A stretch of 46,214 nt of DNA from an uncultured Prochlorococcus sp. GTDB taxonomy: Bacteria > Cyanobacteriota > Cyanobacteriia > PCC-6307 > Cyanobiaceae. The notes beneath the pieces are model-generated. The model ran no database searches. It saw only the letters and a list, made by a program, of their open reading frames with translations, and had not been told where the DNA came from. The stretch covers positions 1-46,214 of the forward strand of contig CACPLK010000006.1 of the NCBI GenBank assembly GCA_902634795.1, read 5' to 3'. Of this stretch, positions 1 to 11,011 are shown one piece after another (the stretch's first letter is position 1; every line of letters begins with the position of its first letter). Both the position numbers and the translations under genes were made by a program.

Positions 1-1
1 A

Positions 2-214
2 CATATAGGTCATCCTATTATTGGAGACCAAACTTACAGTAGGTGTAAAAAATTGCCTATTAAGCTTGGTGGCCAAGCTTTACATGCAGTTGAATTGGGT
101 TTAATTCACCCAATAACATTAGAAAAAATGAAATTTACAGCTCCATTACCTAAAGATTTCGAACGACTTTTAAAAATATTACAACCTAAAAGTAATATTA
201 GTTCGGAAGTCTAG
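2..214 (+). CDS. RluA-family pseudouridine synthase, C-terminal fragment (5' end outside window)
   Basis: Open frame from base 2: HIGHPIIGDQTYSRCKKLPIKLGGQALHAVELGLIHPITLEKMKFTAPLPKDFERLL..., stop TAG 212-214. HPIIGD.TY and QALHA.ELGLIHP are typical RluA/RluD C-terminal motifs. Confidence 0.85.
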   Translation, partial: HIGHPIIGDQTYSRCKKLPIKLGGQALHAVELGLIHPITLEKMKFTAPLPKDFERLLKILQPKSNISSEV

Positions 215-1802
215 GACAAGCTTTCACCATCTTTTTTGTTAGGTTTTTTTGCGGATGATTAAACAAATTTTCACCAGAATTCTCTTCGATAATTGTCCCT
301 TTATCAAATACCAATACTCTATGACAAAAGCCTGCAGCAACAGATAAATCATGAGTTATGAACAACATAGACAGTTTTAATTTTTCTTGTAAAGATCGTA
401 GTAACTCCAAAACTTCTGCTTGAATTTCTGCATCCAACATACTTACACTTTCATCACAGATAAGTATTTTGGGACTAAGTGCCAGTGCTCTTGCAATAAC
501 TACTCTTTGTTGTTGTCCTCCTGAAAGTTGAGAAGGTAAGCGTTGTTCATACATTGCTGTGGGTGTTAAACCAACTAGTGCTAAAAGATTACGAGCTTTT
601 TCTCTAGCTTTAGATCGACTGAAGAATTTGTGGATAAGAATTGGATCTATAATTGCATCTATTACTGACATCTTAGGATTCAAAGATGCGGAAGGATCTT
701 GAAAAATAATTTGAATATATTTACGTAATTCTTTTAACGATTTTCTATTGGCAGTTGAAATATTCTTTCCAAGAAAAAAAACACTTCCACCTCTTATAGG
801 GAGTAAACCAGTCAAAGCTCGACAAAGAGTACTCTTGCCACAACCTGATGGGCCTACGATACCAAGAGTTTCACCTTCATGTAGAGTAAAGGTAACTTCA
901 TTAACAGCTTTCAACCAAAAAGATTTGAAAGGCCAAAAGCCTAAATCATGCCAACAACGTAATCTATTCACCATCAATAATGCAGCACTTCTATTGATTA
1001 TTTCTCTCCCAGAACCTTCTAAAATTTTAGCTGATTTAACTAATCTTCTAGCAATATCAGTTTTTGGATTACCAACTATCTCTTTAATTTTTCCAAACTC
1101 GACTATATGCCCGCAATCAAGTATCGCAATTTTATTACACCATTTATATGCCATTGATAAATCATGGCTAATTAACAGTAAAGCAGTCCCAATCTCATTA
1201 CAAAGTAAACTTAATTCACTCATGATTTGATCAGAAACTATAGTATCTAAACTGGTTGTAGGTTCATCAGCAATTATCAAAGGAGGTCTTAAACAAATTG
1301 CCAAAGCAATGGCAACACGCTGTCGCATTCCTCCACTAAACTCATGTGGAAAAGAATCAAATCTTAAAGGATCTATTCCAACTTTTTTTAGTAAGCTTTT
1401 AGCTTTTTTTACTAACTTATAAATTGGTTCAGAATTATCATGCGCTTTAAAAGTATCAACCAAATGTGCACCAATAGTCATTAAAGGATTTAAACGTGAC
1501 ATTGGATCCTGAAATATCAATCCAACCTCCTTCCCTCGAATAGTTTGCAAAGAAACCTTATCTAGTTCCAATACATTTTTTCCATTTAAAACAATCTCAC
1601 CATCACAAACACATCCATTAGGAAGAAGCTGCATTACAGCCTTAGCAACAGTACTTTTACCACACCCTGAACTACCAACTAATGCAAGCCTATCTCCACG
1701 ATTCATCTTCAGATTTAATCCTCTTAACACGTAAGTCGTGGTATTCGGATAAATAGCATTTAATTTATTTATCTTTAAAACTTCTTTTGATGAATTATTC
1801 AT
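198..1802 (-). CDS. ABC transporter with two fused ATPase domains (DppD/DppF-like, peptide/nickel family)
   Basis: 534 aa; two Walker A motifs (GSSGCGKST, GPSGCGKST) and two signature motifs (FSGGMRQRVAIA, LSGGQQQRVVIA). Confidence 0.9.
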   Translation of the reverse strand: MNNSSKEVLKINKLNAIYPNTTTYVLRGLNLKMNRGDRLALVGSSGCGKSTVAKAVMQLLPNGCVCDGEIVLNGKNVLELDKVSLQTIRGKEVGLIFQDPMSRLNPLMTIGAHLVDTFKAHDNSEPIYKLVKKAKSLLKKVGIDPLRFDSFPHEFSGGMRQRVAIALAICLRPPLIIADEPTTSLDTIVSDQIMSELSLLCNEIGTALLLISHDLSMAYKWCNKIAILDCGHIVEFGKIKEIVGNPKTDIARRLVKSAKILEGSGREIINRSAALLMVNRLRCWHDLGFWPFKSFWLKAVNEVTFTLHEGETLGIVGPSGCGKSTLCRALTGLLPIRGGSVFFLGKNISTANRKSLKELRKYIQIIFQDPSASLNPKMSVIDAIIDPILIHKFFSRSKAREKARNLLALVGLTPTAMYEQRLPSQLSGGQQQRVVIARALALSPKILICDESVSMLDAEIQAEVLELLRSLQEKLKLSMLFITHDLSVAAGFCHRVLVFDKGTIIEENSGENLFNHPQKNLTKKMVKACPRLPN

Positions 1803-1851
1803 AAAAAGGTAGCAAGAAATGTTGGGTTTGAATAAAATAAATTAAGCTCCG

Positions 1852-4194
1852 GTGCTGATGCCTAAAGTCACCTCTGCACATCATTCAAACCAGACTCATA
1901 TCGTCTGTGATGAATTTTTTGATGGCCAACCGCAACTGAGAACTCATCAGATCAAAAATATTGATGATTATGAAATTATTTTGCCAGAGTGGTTAAAAAA
2001 TTGCATTAAAAATATTCCGCCGGGGATAGGAGCAAGTTGTCCAAGAGATTCTGAAGCACTTTTAGTTGCTGCTTTTGATCTTGCATTTCAATTGCATAAA
2101 GGGCAATACAGAAAAAGTGGTGAGCCTTACATAATTCATCCAGTTGCAGTTGCAGACTTACTAAGAGAAATAGGTGCAAGCGCTAGTGTAATTGCAGCAG
2201 GTTTTTTACATGATGTCGTCGAAGATACAGATATAACGCCAGAACAACTGGAGGGTTATTTTGGCAGTGAAGTGAGATATCTAGTTGAAGGTGTAACTAA
2301 ATTAGGCGGAATCCATTTTAATAATCGGACAGAAGCTCAAGCAGAAAACCTACGTAAAATGTTTCTAGCTATGGCTAGCGATATTCGAGTTGTACTAGTG
2401 AAGCTTGCAGATAGGCTCCACAATATGAGAACTATTAGTTATTTAGACAAAGAGAAACAAATTCGAATAGCTAAAGAAACAAGAGAAATTTATGCTCCTC
2501 TTGCAAACCGTTTGGGAATAGGACGCTTCAAATGGGAATTAGAGGACCTAGCATTCAAACTTTTAGAGCCAGACCCTTTCCGAGAAATTCAACAACAAAT
2601 AGCTAGTAAACGTAGTGAAAGAGAAGATAGATTAAATATAACTGTTAAATTACTAAAAGATCGCTTGAACTCAGCAGGACTAAGCCAATGTGAAGTTAGT
2701 GGAAGGCCAAAGCATTTATATGGAATATGGAGCAAAATGCAAAGACAAGAAAAAGAATTTCATGAGATTTTTGATGTTGCTGCCTTAAGAATTCTTGTCT
2801 TAGATGTCGAGACATGTTATCGAGCTCTTGCTGTTGTCCATGACACATTCAGGCCAATACCTGGTCGGTTTAAAGACTATATAGGTCTCCCAAAACCAAA
2901 TGGCTACCAGTCGCTTCATACAGCTGTAATTGGCAGGCACAGGCCTATTGAAGTGCAAATCAGGACTCCTGAAATGCATAGAGTTTCAGAATTTGGTATT
3001 GCAGCTCATTGGAAATATAAAGAAGGAGGATCACCTGCTAATCCCGATTCAGAAAAATTTAACTGGTTACGCCAATTAGTTGAATGGCAACAGGAAGATG
3101 GGGTTAATGATCATAATGACTATCTTGCATCAATTAAAGAGGATTTATTTGATGAAGAAGTATTTGTTTTTACTCCAAAAGGAGATGTTTTAGGATTGAG
3201 AAATGGTTCAACAGCAATCGATTTTGCTTATCGTATTCACTCTGAAGTAGGGAATCATTGCAATGGCGCTAGGATTAATGATCGTCTTTGCGTGCTATCA
3301 ACACCTCTTGAAAATGGAGATTTCGTTGAAATCCTTACTCACAAGAGTTCTCATCCAAGCTTGGACTGGTTAAATTATGTAGCCACACCAACGGCTAGAA
3401 ATCGCATCAGACAATGGTATAAAAAAAGTCATCGACAAGAAACAATATTCAGAGGGAAGGAACTACTAGAACAAGAATTTGGTCGTAAAGGAATTGATAA
3501 TTTATTGAAAGGTGAAGCAATAACAAAAGTTGCTGAGAGATGTAATCTAAAGTCTACAGAAGATTTATTAGCTGCACTTGGATTTGGGGCATTAACTGTA
3601 CATCAAGTAATTAATAGATTTAGAGAAGAGATAAAAATACAAAACCACCTACCTGAGACTGAATTAAGCGATATTGAGCTAGCGAACCAAATTGGGTCAC
3701 AAACAAATCTAGCTTCAAATAAATCAAAAATATCTCAAACAAAATATTCACCAATAGTTGGCTTAGAAGGACTTGACTATCGACTAGGGGGATGTTGCAG
3801 CCCTTTACCAGGAGAACCAATACTTGGAACAGTTGCACTTGGTAATCATGGAATCACGATACATCGAATGAATTGTGTCAATATACAATCAGTACCTAAT
3901 AATAGAAGACTATCAGTCAAGTGGAGTAGCAATAAACATATCAAAGAAGAGAAATTTCCTATTCAATTAAGAATTGAAGTTATAGATAGAGTCGGAGTGC
4001 TTAAAGACATATTAATGAGACTTTCTGATAGGGGTATTAATGTAATCGATGCAAGAGTTAAGACATCACATGGTAAACCTGCTTGCATAGACCTTAGAGT
4101 TGAACTGGAAAGCGTTAATCAATTAGAAATCACTATCAATCAAATACGTTCAATGGTAGATGTCTTAGATATCGCTAGAACAGGAATTACTTAA
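1852..4194 (+). CDS. spoT: Bifunctional (p)ppGpp synthetase/hydrolase, RelA/SpoT family (GTG start 1852 or ATG 1858)
   Basis: HD-domain HDVVEDT, synthetase region (GRFKDYIGLPKPNGYQSLHTAV), TGS (VFTPKGDVLGLRNGSTAIDFAYRIHSEVGNHC), C-terminal ACT-like domain. Confidence 0.95.
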   Translation: MLMPKVTSAHHSNQTHIVCDEFFDGQPQLRTHQIKNIDDYEIILPEWLKNCIKNIPPGIGASCPRDSEALLVAAFDLAFQLHKGQYRKSGEPYIIHPVAVADLLREIGASASVIAAGFLHDVVEDTDITPEQLEGYFGSEVRYLVEGVTKLGGIHFNNRTEAQAENLRKMFLAMASDIRVVLVKLADRLHNMRTISYLDKEKQIRIAKETREIYAPLANRLGIGRFKWELEDLAFKLLEPDPFREIQQQIASKRSEREDRLNITVKLLKDRLNSAGLSQCEVSGRPKHLYGIWSKMQRQEKEFHEIFDVAALRILVLDVETCYRALAVVHDTFRPIPGRFKDYIGLPKPNGYQSLHTAVIGRHRPIEVQIRTPEMHRVSEFGIAAHWKYKEGGSPANPDSEKFNWLRQLVEWQQEDGVNDHNDYLASIKEDLFDEEVFVFTPKGDVLGLRNGSTAIDFAYRIHSEVGNHCNGARINDRLCVLSTPLENGDFVEILTHKSSHPSLDWLNYVATPTARNRIRQWYKKSHRQETIFRGKELLEQEFGRKGIDNLLKGEAITKVAERCNLKSTEDLLAALGFGALTVHQVINRFREEIKIQNHLPETELSDIELANQIGSQTNLASNKSKISQTKYSPIVGLEGLDYRLGGCCSPLPGEPILGTVALGNHGITIHRMNCVNIQSVPNNRRLSVKWSSNKHIKEEKFPIQLRIEVIDRVGVLKDILMRLSDRGINVIDARVKTSHGKPACIDLRVELESVNQLEITINQIRSMVDVLDIARTGIT

Positions 4195-4255
4195 TCTTTT
4201 AAAAAATCCGAAATATTGTTGAAAAATAAATAAATGATATTTAATATTCATAAAT

Positions 4256-4711
4256 TTAAATTTTATTAGAAAGTTTTTTGAGTGAAAAATATAAACCAAG
4301 TCCACCAACTATTCCAGTCAAAAGGCCCATACATATCGAGCCAATTATCAGCCGGGAACTAAAGTACCAACCTTGAGACCACAACTCATTAGTAGTTATA
4401 TGGCTTAAATCTACTATATTTTTATCTTTATTGAGTATAAAAGAGCCTAGTCTATAATTAAAATAATAAAGTGGAACATATGTTAATGGGTTGCTAATCC
4501 ACGTTCCAACAGCCGCCAAAATACTATTTCCCTTGAATATTTTTGCTAAAAACACACCCATCAATGTTTGCAAACCAAAGAATGGAAAGCAACCACTAAA
4601 AATTCCCACACCTAACCCTACTGCTCTCTGAGAGGGAGAACCTTCCTGATTCCAAAGCCAAGAGATAAATTTACGAATTCTTTGTATTAGATTTAGGAAG
4701 ATTTTTTTCAT
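4256..4711 (-). CDS. DUF2062-like small membrane protein
   Basis: 151 aa; GLGVGIFSGCFPFFGLQTLMGVFLA...NPLTYVPLYYFNYRLG resembles the DUF2062 family. Confidence 0.7.
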   Translation of the reverse strand: MKKIFLNLIQRIRKFISWLWNQEGSPSQRAVGLGVGIFSGCFPFFGLQTLMGVFLAKIFKGNSILAAVGTWISNPLTYVPLYYFNYRLGSFILNKDKNIVDLSHITTNELWSQGWYFSSRLIIGSICMGLLTGIVGGLGLYFSLKKLSNKI

Positions 4712-4782
4712 ACTTTAAAAAATCTTGGTCCAAAAAAGAAATCTAGATTTGATCTTAGTGAAGATTGCGTGATTATTGATTA

Positions 4783-6177
4783 ATGAATTCATTTTCCCCT
4801 GCTGAAGATACTATTGCTGCAATTGCGACTGCCGTTTCTCCCGGCCAAGGAAGTATCGCTGTAATTAGGATCTCGGGCTCCTCCGCAATTGAGATAACTA
4901 AAGACATTGTGCATGTTCCTGGAACGCACGATTGGAAGACTCACAAAGTGCTTTACGGACATGTAACCGAAGCAAATCAAACAATATATATCGATGAAGT
5001 ATTAATACTAATCATGAAAGGGCCGCGAAGTTTTACAGGTGAAGATGTAGTAGAAATTCATTGCCATGGTGGAATCATTGCAGTCCAAAAGATCCTTGAA
5101 AGAATACTGGATATGCCAAGTGTTCGAAGAGCAGAACCAGGTGAGTTTAGTCAACGAGCAGTACTGAATGGTCGTATAAGCCTGACTCAAGCAGAATCAA
5201 TCAGTGAACTAGTGGCAGCAAGAAGTAGAAAAGCAGCAGAGCTCGCTATTAATGGAATTGAAGGAAATATTCAAACTACGATTCTATCAATCAGGAAACG
5301 ATTGATAGAACAACTAACGGAAATCGAAGCAAGAATAGATTTTGAAGAAGATCTTCCAATTTTAGATGAAACACAGGTCAAAAATAAAATTATCGATATC
5401 CAAAAAGATCTTAACGAACTAATCAATAAGGCTAAACGAGGATCTTGGATTCGTTCTGGCTTAAAAGTTGCACTGACCGGGAAACCTAATGTAGGAAAAA
5501 GCTCCTTACTCAATAGGCTTTCCAAGCAAGAAAAAGCCATTGTTACTGACCTACCTGGAACTACTAGAGACCTTTTGGAAAGTGAGATTGTTTTGGAGGG
5601 AATACCAGTAACTTTTATTGATACAGCAGGTCTAAGAGAGACTACAAATATTATCGAAAAAATTGGTATTTCTAGAACTAAAAAAACTTTATTTCAAGTT
5701 GATCTCATCATATTAATCTTTGATTATTCAAACGGTTGGAATAACGAGGATGAATCAATACTAAAACAATTACCGATAAATATTCCACTCTTGATTGTAG
5801 GCAATAAATCTGATTTAAAGAATCATCAATCTTTTGATAAAGTTCCTAAATATATATTAGAAAAAGAAAATCTAATTATTATAAGTGCGAAAACTGGAAA
5901 TGGAGAAGACGATCTAATTAATTACCTACTAAAAATATGTAGTTCTTCTCAAACACATGGATTAGATATTGCTCTAAATGAAAGACAACTTGATCTAGCT
6001 AAGTCAACTTTGGAATCCCTGCAAAATATTAATAAAGTTTTTGATGAAAAGCTACCATGGGATTTCTGGACAATTGATTTAAGACAAGCTATTAATTATT
6101 TAGGAGAACTAACAGGAGAAGATTTAACAGAAAACTTACTTGATAATATATTCTCAAAATTCTGTATTGGTAAATAA
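4783..6177 (+). CDS. mnmE: tRNA modification GTPase MnmE (TrmE)
   Basis: G1 motif GKPNVGKSS, DTAGLRET, NKSD; C-terminal FCIGK. Confidence 0.96.
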   Translation: MNSFSPAEDTIAAIATAVSPGQGSIAVIRISGSSAIEITKDIVHVPGTHDWKTHKVLYGHVTEANQTIYIDEVLILIMKGPRSFTGEDVVEIHCHGGIIAVQKILERILDMPSVRRAEPGEFSQRAVLNGRISLTQAESISELVAARSRKAAELAINGIEGNIQTTILSIRKRLIEQLTEIEARIDFEEDLPILDETQVKNKIIDIQKDLNELINKAKRGSWIRSGLKVALTGKPNVGKSSLLNRLSKQEKAIVTDLPGTTRDLLESEIVLEGIPVTFIDTAGLRETTNIIEKIGISRTKKTLFQVDLIILIFDYSNGWNNEDESILKQLPINIPLLIVGNKSDLKNHQSFDKVPKYILEKENLIIISAKTGNGEDDLINYLLKICSSSQTHGLDIALNERQLDLAKSTLESLQNINKVFDEKLPWDFWTIDLRQAINYLGELTGEDLTENLLDNIFSKFCIGK

Positions 6178-6195
6178 TCAAGCAATTTTTATCAT

Positions 6196-6291
6196 CTAGT
6201 TATTGTCGATTGTAAAAATATAATATAAGTAATAGCAAACTCCTCCAATCAATAGAGCAACCATAATATTCACACTATGAACTACATCCAC
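6196..6291 (-). CDS. Possible 31-aa hydrophobic peptide (speculative)
   Basis: Minus-strand GTG-initiated frame in the mnmE-nadC gap: (V/M)DVVHSVNIMVALLIGGVCYYLYYIFTIDNN, stop TAG. Single predicted TM segment; weak RBS. Confidence 0.2.
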   Translation of the reverse strand: MDVVHSVNIMVALLIGGVCYYLYYIFTIDNN

Positions 6292-6484
6292 TTGATCCGA
6301 ATAGTCGAGAGTAAGCTAATTAAAGCATATGATTGACATATCACAAAGAAAAAATATTAAAAAATTTCTATATTCTTAAATATATTTAAGACAAAGATAA
6401 GTAGAAGAAATTTTAAAAATAGAAAAAATTATTTTTTATAAATGCTTTCAGGATTGGTATAGTAATGAATGTATTTATTGTATT

Positions 6485-7348
6485 GTGGATCTTCGCTCAC
6501 CAAAACTACATAAAATATTAGATACCTGGATTGAGGAAGATCTTGGTGATGGAGACCTCACAAGATTTATCCTCAATGACTGCCGTGCATCAGCTCATTG
6601 GGTTGCAAAAGAGGATGGCACGTTTTGTGGTGGAGATCTTGTTAAACTAATATTTAAAAAAATTGATCCTCAAGTTGATGTTCAACTTCTATTAGAGGAT
6701 GGTCAAAAGTTTGAAAAGAATCAAAAACTCTTAAAATTGCAAGGGTCATCCTCTTCCTTAGTAGCAGGAGAGCGAGTAACTCTTAATGTAGCCATGCATC
6801 TTTCTGGTATTGCGACATCGACAGCTTTACTGGTAACTAAACTATCAGGATCCCAGGTGAGGTTAGCAGATACACGTAAAACAACTCCAGGCCTAAGGAT
6901 ATTCGAAAAATATGCTTTCCATTGTGGTGGCGGAATTAATCATAGACTTGGGTTAGATGATGCTGCCATGTTGAAAGAGAATCATATTGAATGGTCTCAG
7001 GGGATTAGCGAGAGTATCAAAATCTTAAAAAATACTCTTCCATGGACAAAAAAAATAATAGTCGAAGCAGAAACTCCCTCCCAAGCGAAAGAAGCTGTGG
7101 AGGCAGGCGCTGATGGGATTTTACTTGATGAAATGTCTATTCAAACTATAGAGAAATTAGTTCCAGAATTACGTCAACTTTTAAAAACTAGTAATTCCAA
7201 ATACGTCTCACAAAATATTGTTATTGAAGTTTCTGGGATCAACCCAAATAATTTGTCAGACTATATTTTCACAGGTATTGATCTAATCTCAACAAGTGCT
7301 CCAATCACAAAAAGCAAATGGATAGATATCAGTATGCGCTTTGACTAA
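6485..7348 (+). CDS. nadC: Nicotinate-nucleotide pyrophosphorylase (quinolinate phosphoribosyltransferase)
   Basis: 287 aa, GTG start; ADTRKTTPGLRIFEKYA, CGGGINHRLGLDDAAMLKENHI, VEAETPSQAKEAVEAGADGILLDEM. Confidence 0.95.
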   Translation: MDLRSPKLHKILDTWIEEDLGDGDLTRFILNDCRASAHWVAKEDGTFCGGDLVKLIFKKIDPQVDVQLLLEDGQKFEKNQKLLKLQGSSSSLVAGERVTLNVAMHLSGIATSTALLVTKLSGSQVRLADTRKTTPGLRIFEKYAFHCGGGINHRLGLDDAAMLKENHIEWSQGISESIKILKNTLPWTKKIIVEAETPSQAKEAVEAGADGILLDEMSIQTIEKLVPELRQLLKTSNSKYVSQNIVIEVSGINPNNLSDYIFTGIDLISTSAPITKSKWIDISMRFD

Positions 7349-7423
7349 AAATGAATAAACAGTCTTCAGGCAACATCCTAAAAACAAAAAAATGTTAAAA
7401 GTATCTACCTAACCATAAACATC

Positions 7424-9247
7424 ATGCTTGCAATATCCGCCAGATTAGAAGAAGCCCTTAATAGAGCTTTCATCAAAGTATTCCCAAAAGAGGATCGAAG
7501 TTCAAAAACTTCTAATATACTTACAGATTCTACTTTAGTCCCCGCATCCAAGCCGGAATTTGGAGATTTTCAGATAAATTGTGCTTTATCACTGGCAAAA
7601 GAATTAAAACAACCCCCTCGTGAAATTGCACAACAAATAGCTCATCAACTACAAAAAGATAATGATTTCGTTCAAATTTGCAATCCACCACTCATTGCAG
7701 GTCCAGGTTTCATAAACCTATCTATAAATTCAAAAACACTTATATCGGAAATTCATTTTCGTCTAAATGATAAAAGATTGGGAGTGCCTCTAAAAAAATT
7801 TAGTAGTGAAAAAATAGACAAGGGGAAAAACAATAACCGCGTGATTATTGATTTTTCCAGCCCAAATATTGCTAAAGAAATGCATGTTGGGCACTTACGA
7901 TCAACAATTATTGGAGACTCGTTAGCACGTGTTCTTGAATTCTGCGGTTATGAAGTCTTACGACTCAATCATGTGGGGGATTGGGGTACACAATTTGGCA
8001 TGCTCATCACACATCTGAAAGAGGTTGTACCAGAGGCACTCCATACAAAAGATGTAGTGGAAATAAGCGATCTCGTGAATTTCTATCGTCAAGCAAAAAA
8101 AAGATTTGATACAGATCAAATCTTTCAAAATAAATCTAGAAATGAGGTTGTTAATTTACAAGCAGGTAACAAAGAAAGTTTAATTGCATGGCAATTACTA
8201 TGCAAACAATCCAGAAAAGAGTTTCAAAAGATCTACGATCGACTTGATATCAAGCTGACTGAAAGAGGTGAATCCTTTTATAACAAATTTTTAGTAGATG
8301 TTATTAATGATTTACAAAATAAAAATTTACTAATCAATGATCAAGGGGCTCAATGTATTTTCCTTGATGGTGTAGTAGGAAAAGACGGTAAACCTCAACC
8401 AATAATTATTCAAAAAAGTGACGGAGGTTTTAATTATGCAACCACTGATTTGGCAGCGATTAAATACAGATTAACTACTCCTCCGCATGGAGATGGAGCT
8501 TTCCGGTTGATTTATGTCACAGATGCTGGGCAAGCTTCACATTTCTCTGGAGTTTTTCAAATTGCAAAGCTTGCAAATTGGATTCCTATAGATTGTCAAA
8601 TTGAACATGTTCCCTTTGGTCTTGTTCAAGGAGAAGATGGTAAGAAGTTAAAAACCCGATCGGGAGAAACAATTAGATTAGTAGACCTTCTGGATGAAGC
8701 AATTCAACGAGCAAGAGAAGATCTTAAAGATCGTCTCAACACTGAAAGTAGATCCGAAAATGAAAGCTTTATAGATAAAGTTTCTACGACTGTCGGGATT
8801 GCAGCCATCAAGTATGCGGATCTAAGTCAAAATAGAGTTTCTAATTACCAATTTAGTTTTGATAAGATGCTCTCTTTGCAGGGGAATACAGCACCATATT
8901 TACTTTACGCATTGGTAAGAATAGCCGGAATATCGCGCAATGGTGGGGATTTAAATGTATCAAGTCAGAATATACAGTTCAATGCACCGCAAGAATGGGC
9001 ATTGATTCGCAAGCTATTGCAACTTGATTGTATTATCGCTGAAGTCGAAAAAGAACTGCTTCCTAATCGACTATGCGGGTATTTATTTGAATTAAGTCAG
9101 ATTTTCAACAGATTCTATGATCAAGTTCCCATTTTAAAAGCAAGTGAACCTGCAAGAACCAGTAGACTTACTTTATGCTCTATCACTGCAGATACACTTA
9201 AACTAGGAATGAGTTTGTTAGGCATCCCTACTCTGGAAAGAATGTAA
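7424..9247 (+). CDS. argS: Arginyl-tRNA synthetase
   Basis: 607 aa; [29 protein letters not shown] (HIGH-like), [43 protein letters not shown]. Confidence 0.96.
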   Translation: MLAISARLEEALNRAFIKVFPKEDRSSKTSNILTDSTLVPASKPEFGDFQINCALSLAKELKQPPREIAQQIAHQLQKDNDFVQICNPPLIAGPGFINLSINSKTLISEIHFRLNDKRLGVPLKKFSSEKIDKGKNNNRVIIDFSSPNIAKEMHVGHLRSTIIGDSLARVLEFCGYEVLRLNHVGDWGTQFGMLITHLKEVVPEALHTKDVVEISDLVNFYRQAKKRFDTDQIFQNKSRNEVVNLQAGNKESLIAWQLLCKQSRKEFQKIYDRLDIKLTERGESFYNKFLVDVINDLQNKNLLINDQGAQCIFLDGVVGKDGKPQPIIIQKSDGGFNYATTDLAAIKYRLTTPPHGDGAFRLIYVTDAGQASHFSGVFQIAKLANWIPIDCQIEHVPFGLVQGEDGKKLKTRSGETIRLVDLLDEAIQRAREDLKDRLNTESRSENESFIDKVSTTVGIAAIKYADLSQNRVSNYQFSFDKMLSLQGNTAPYLLYALVRIAGISRNGGDLNVSSQNIQFNAPQEWALIRKLLQLDCIIAEVEKELLPNRLCGYLFELSQIFNRFYDQVPILKASEPARTSRLTLCSITADTLKLGMSLLGIPTLERM

Positions 9248-10362
9248 TGGAAAAAATAGAAAATTCATTTGTTGATCTACCAAATCCCAGGAAAGATATC
9301 GAAGATTTACAGCCATATGCTGCACCACTGGAAGGAAGACGAAATTTACTAAGATTAGACTTTAATGAAAACACTATTGGACCAAGCCCATTAGTAATTA
9401 AATCTCTCAGAGAAATAAGCAGAGATGAAATCTCTATTTATCCTGAATACTCAGGTTTAAAAGAAAAAGTAGTAGAAACTCTCAATAAACAAAATACAAG
9501 CGTGAATATAAACTCATCTGAAGTTGGTATTTTTAATGGAGTAGACGCTGCAATAAATGCTATTTTTCATGCCTATGGCGATTCTGACGATCTAATGCTA
9601 ACAACAACGCCTACTTTTGGATATTATACTCCTTGCGCACAAATGCGAGGAATGAAAATCAACTCAATACCCTATGAGGGGAAAGATTTTCAATATCCAT
9701 TTGATAGTATTTGCGAATTCATTACACAAAATAATCCGAAAATTTTACTCATCTGTAACCCGAATAACCCCACTGGAACAAGATTAAGCCCAGAAAGAAT
9801 TATAGAGATCACCAAACTTTCATCTAAAACACTTGTTGTTGTAGATGAACTTTACGAAGCTTTTACAGGTGATAGTGTTCTGCCATTTGTGAATTTCCAA
9901 AATACACCTAATCTTGTTGTATTAAGATCGCTTTCTAAAACTGCTGGTTTGGCAAGTTTAAGAATTGGGTTTGCTATTGGTCACTCTAAAGTAATTAATA
10001 TAGTGAATAGAGTCACTGGTCCTTATGACGTTAACAGCTTTGCTGTCATTGCTGCTTTTGCAGCACTTAAAGATCACTCCTATATTAATTCGTATGTAAA
10101 CGAAGTACTTAAGGCTCGTACTTGGATCAAAGATCAATTCGAGAAGTACCATGTTAAGCATCATATTGATGGAGGAAACTATTTTCTACTTTGGCCAAAA
10201 TCAAACCCAAACAAAGTTGAGCAAAAGTTAAAGTCATCTGGCATTCTAATTAGGAATATGGATAAGAAAAAAAATTTAAAAGGCTCTATCAGAGTGAGTA
10301 TTGGAACAATTGAGCAGATGAAAAGATTCTGGTCAGCTTTCAAGATTGTCGATGAAGTGTAG
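9247..10362 (+). CDS. hisC: Histidinol-phosphate aminotransferase-like class I/II aminotransferase
   Basis: 371 aa; LRLDFNENTIGPSP, CNPNNPTGT, VVDELYEAF, RSLSKTAGLASLRIGFAIG (PLP lysine). Start ATG overlaps the argS stop by 1 nt. Confidence 0.85.
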   Translation: MEKIENSFVDLPNPRKDIEDLQPYAAPLEGRRNLLRLDFNENTIGPSPLVIKSLREISRDEISIYPEYSGLKEKVVETLNKQNTSVNINSSEVGIFNGVDAAINAIFHAYGDSDDLMLTTTPTFGYYTPCAQMRGMKINSIPYEGKDFQYPFDSICEFITQNNPKILLICNPNNPTGTRLSPERIIEITKLSSKTLVVVDELYEAFTGDSVLPFVNFQNTPNLVVLRSLSKTAGLASLRIGFAIGHSKVINIVNRVTGPYDVNSFAVIAAFAALKDHSYINSYVNEVLKARTWIKDQFEKYHVKHHIDGGNYFLLWPKSNPNKVEQKLKSSGILIRNMDKKKNLKGSIRVSIGTIEQMKRFWSAFKIVDEV

Positions 10363-10401
10363 TTTAGATTAATTTATAACGTCTATATAACTTGAGAATA
10401 T

Positions 10402-10998
10402 CTAGGTTACGTCTGCTATATCCAAAAAATTAGAGAGTAACTTATGACCAGATTCGGTCAAAACACTCTCAGGATGGAATTGTACCCCGTATATGTGCGG
10501 ATAATCTTTATGAGTTATTCCCATAATTGTTTCATCTTCTAACCAGGCTATAACCTCTAAGCATTCTGGGAATCCCTCTCTCTCTGCAATTAAGCTATGG
10601 TATCTAGTTGCCACTAGGGGATTAGGCAAATCTTTAAATATTCCAGCACCTCTATGCAAAACATTAGATGTTTTACCATGCATTAATTCATTAGCTCTGA
10701 TTATTTTTCCACCGAACGCTTGAGTAATAGCTTGATGACCAAGACAGACACCTAGAGTTGGTATTTCAATTGATAGCTCAGATAAAATATCTAGACAAAC
10801 TCCAGATTGATTCGGATCTCCTGGCCCAGGTGATAACAAAATCGCATCAGGATTTAAATCTTTAATCTCACTGATCGTCAGAGCATCATTACGCTCGACT
10901 CTTACTTCTGATGCAATAGGATGCTGAGAAGCTAATTCGCCCAAATATTGAACGAGGTTATAAGTGAAACTGTCATAATTGTCGATCACCAAAAACAT
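10402..10998 (-). CDS. trpG: Glutamine amidotransferase, anthranilate/para-aminobenzoate synthase component II
   Basis: 198 aa; NYDSFTYNLVQYLGE, LSPGPGDPNQSG, GVCLGHQAI, GVQFHPESVLTE. Confidence 0.9.
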   Translation of the reverse strand: MFLVIDNYDSFTYNLVQYLGELASQHPIASEVRVERNDALTISEIKDLNPDAILLSPGPGDPNQSGVCLDILSELSIEIPTLGVCLGHQAITQAFGGKIIRANELMHGKTSNVLHRGAGIFKDLPNPLVATRYHSLIAEREGFPECLEVIAWLEDETIMGITHKDYPHIYGVQFHPESVLTESGHKLLSNFLDIADVT

Positions 10999-11011
10999 AA
11001 TTTTTAAGCCA

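Noticed and set aside
748-1230. 160-aa plus-strand ORF
   Set aside because: Antisense to the strongly supported ABC ATPase; no recognisable family.
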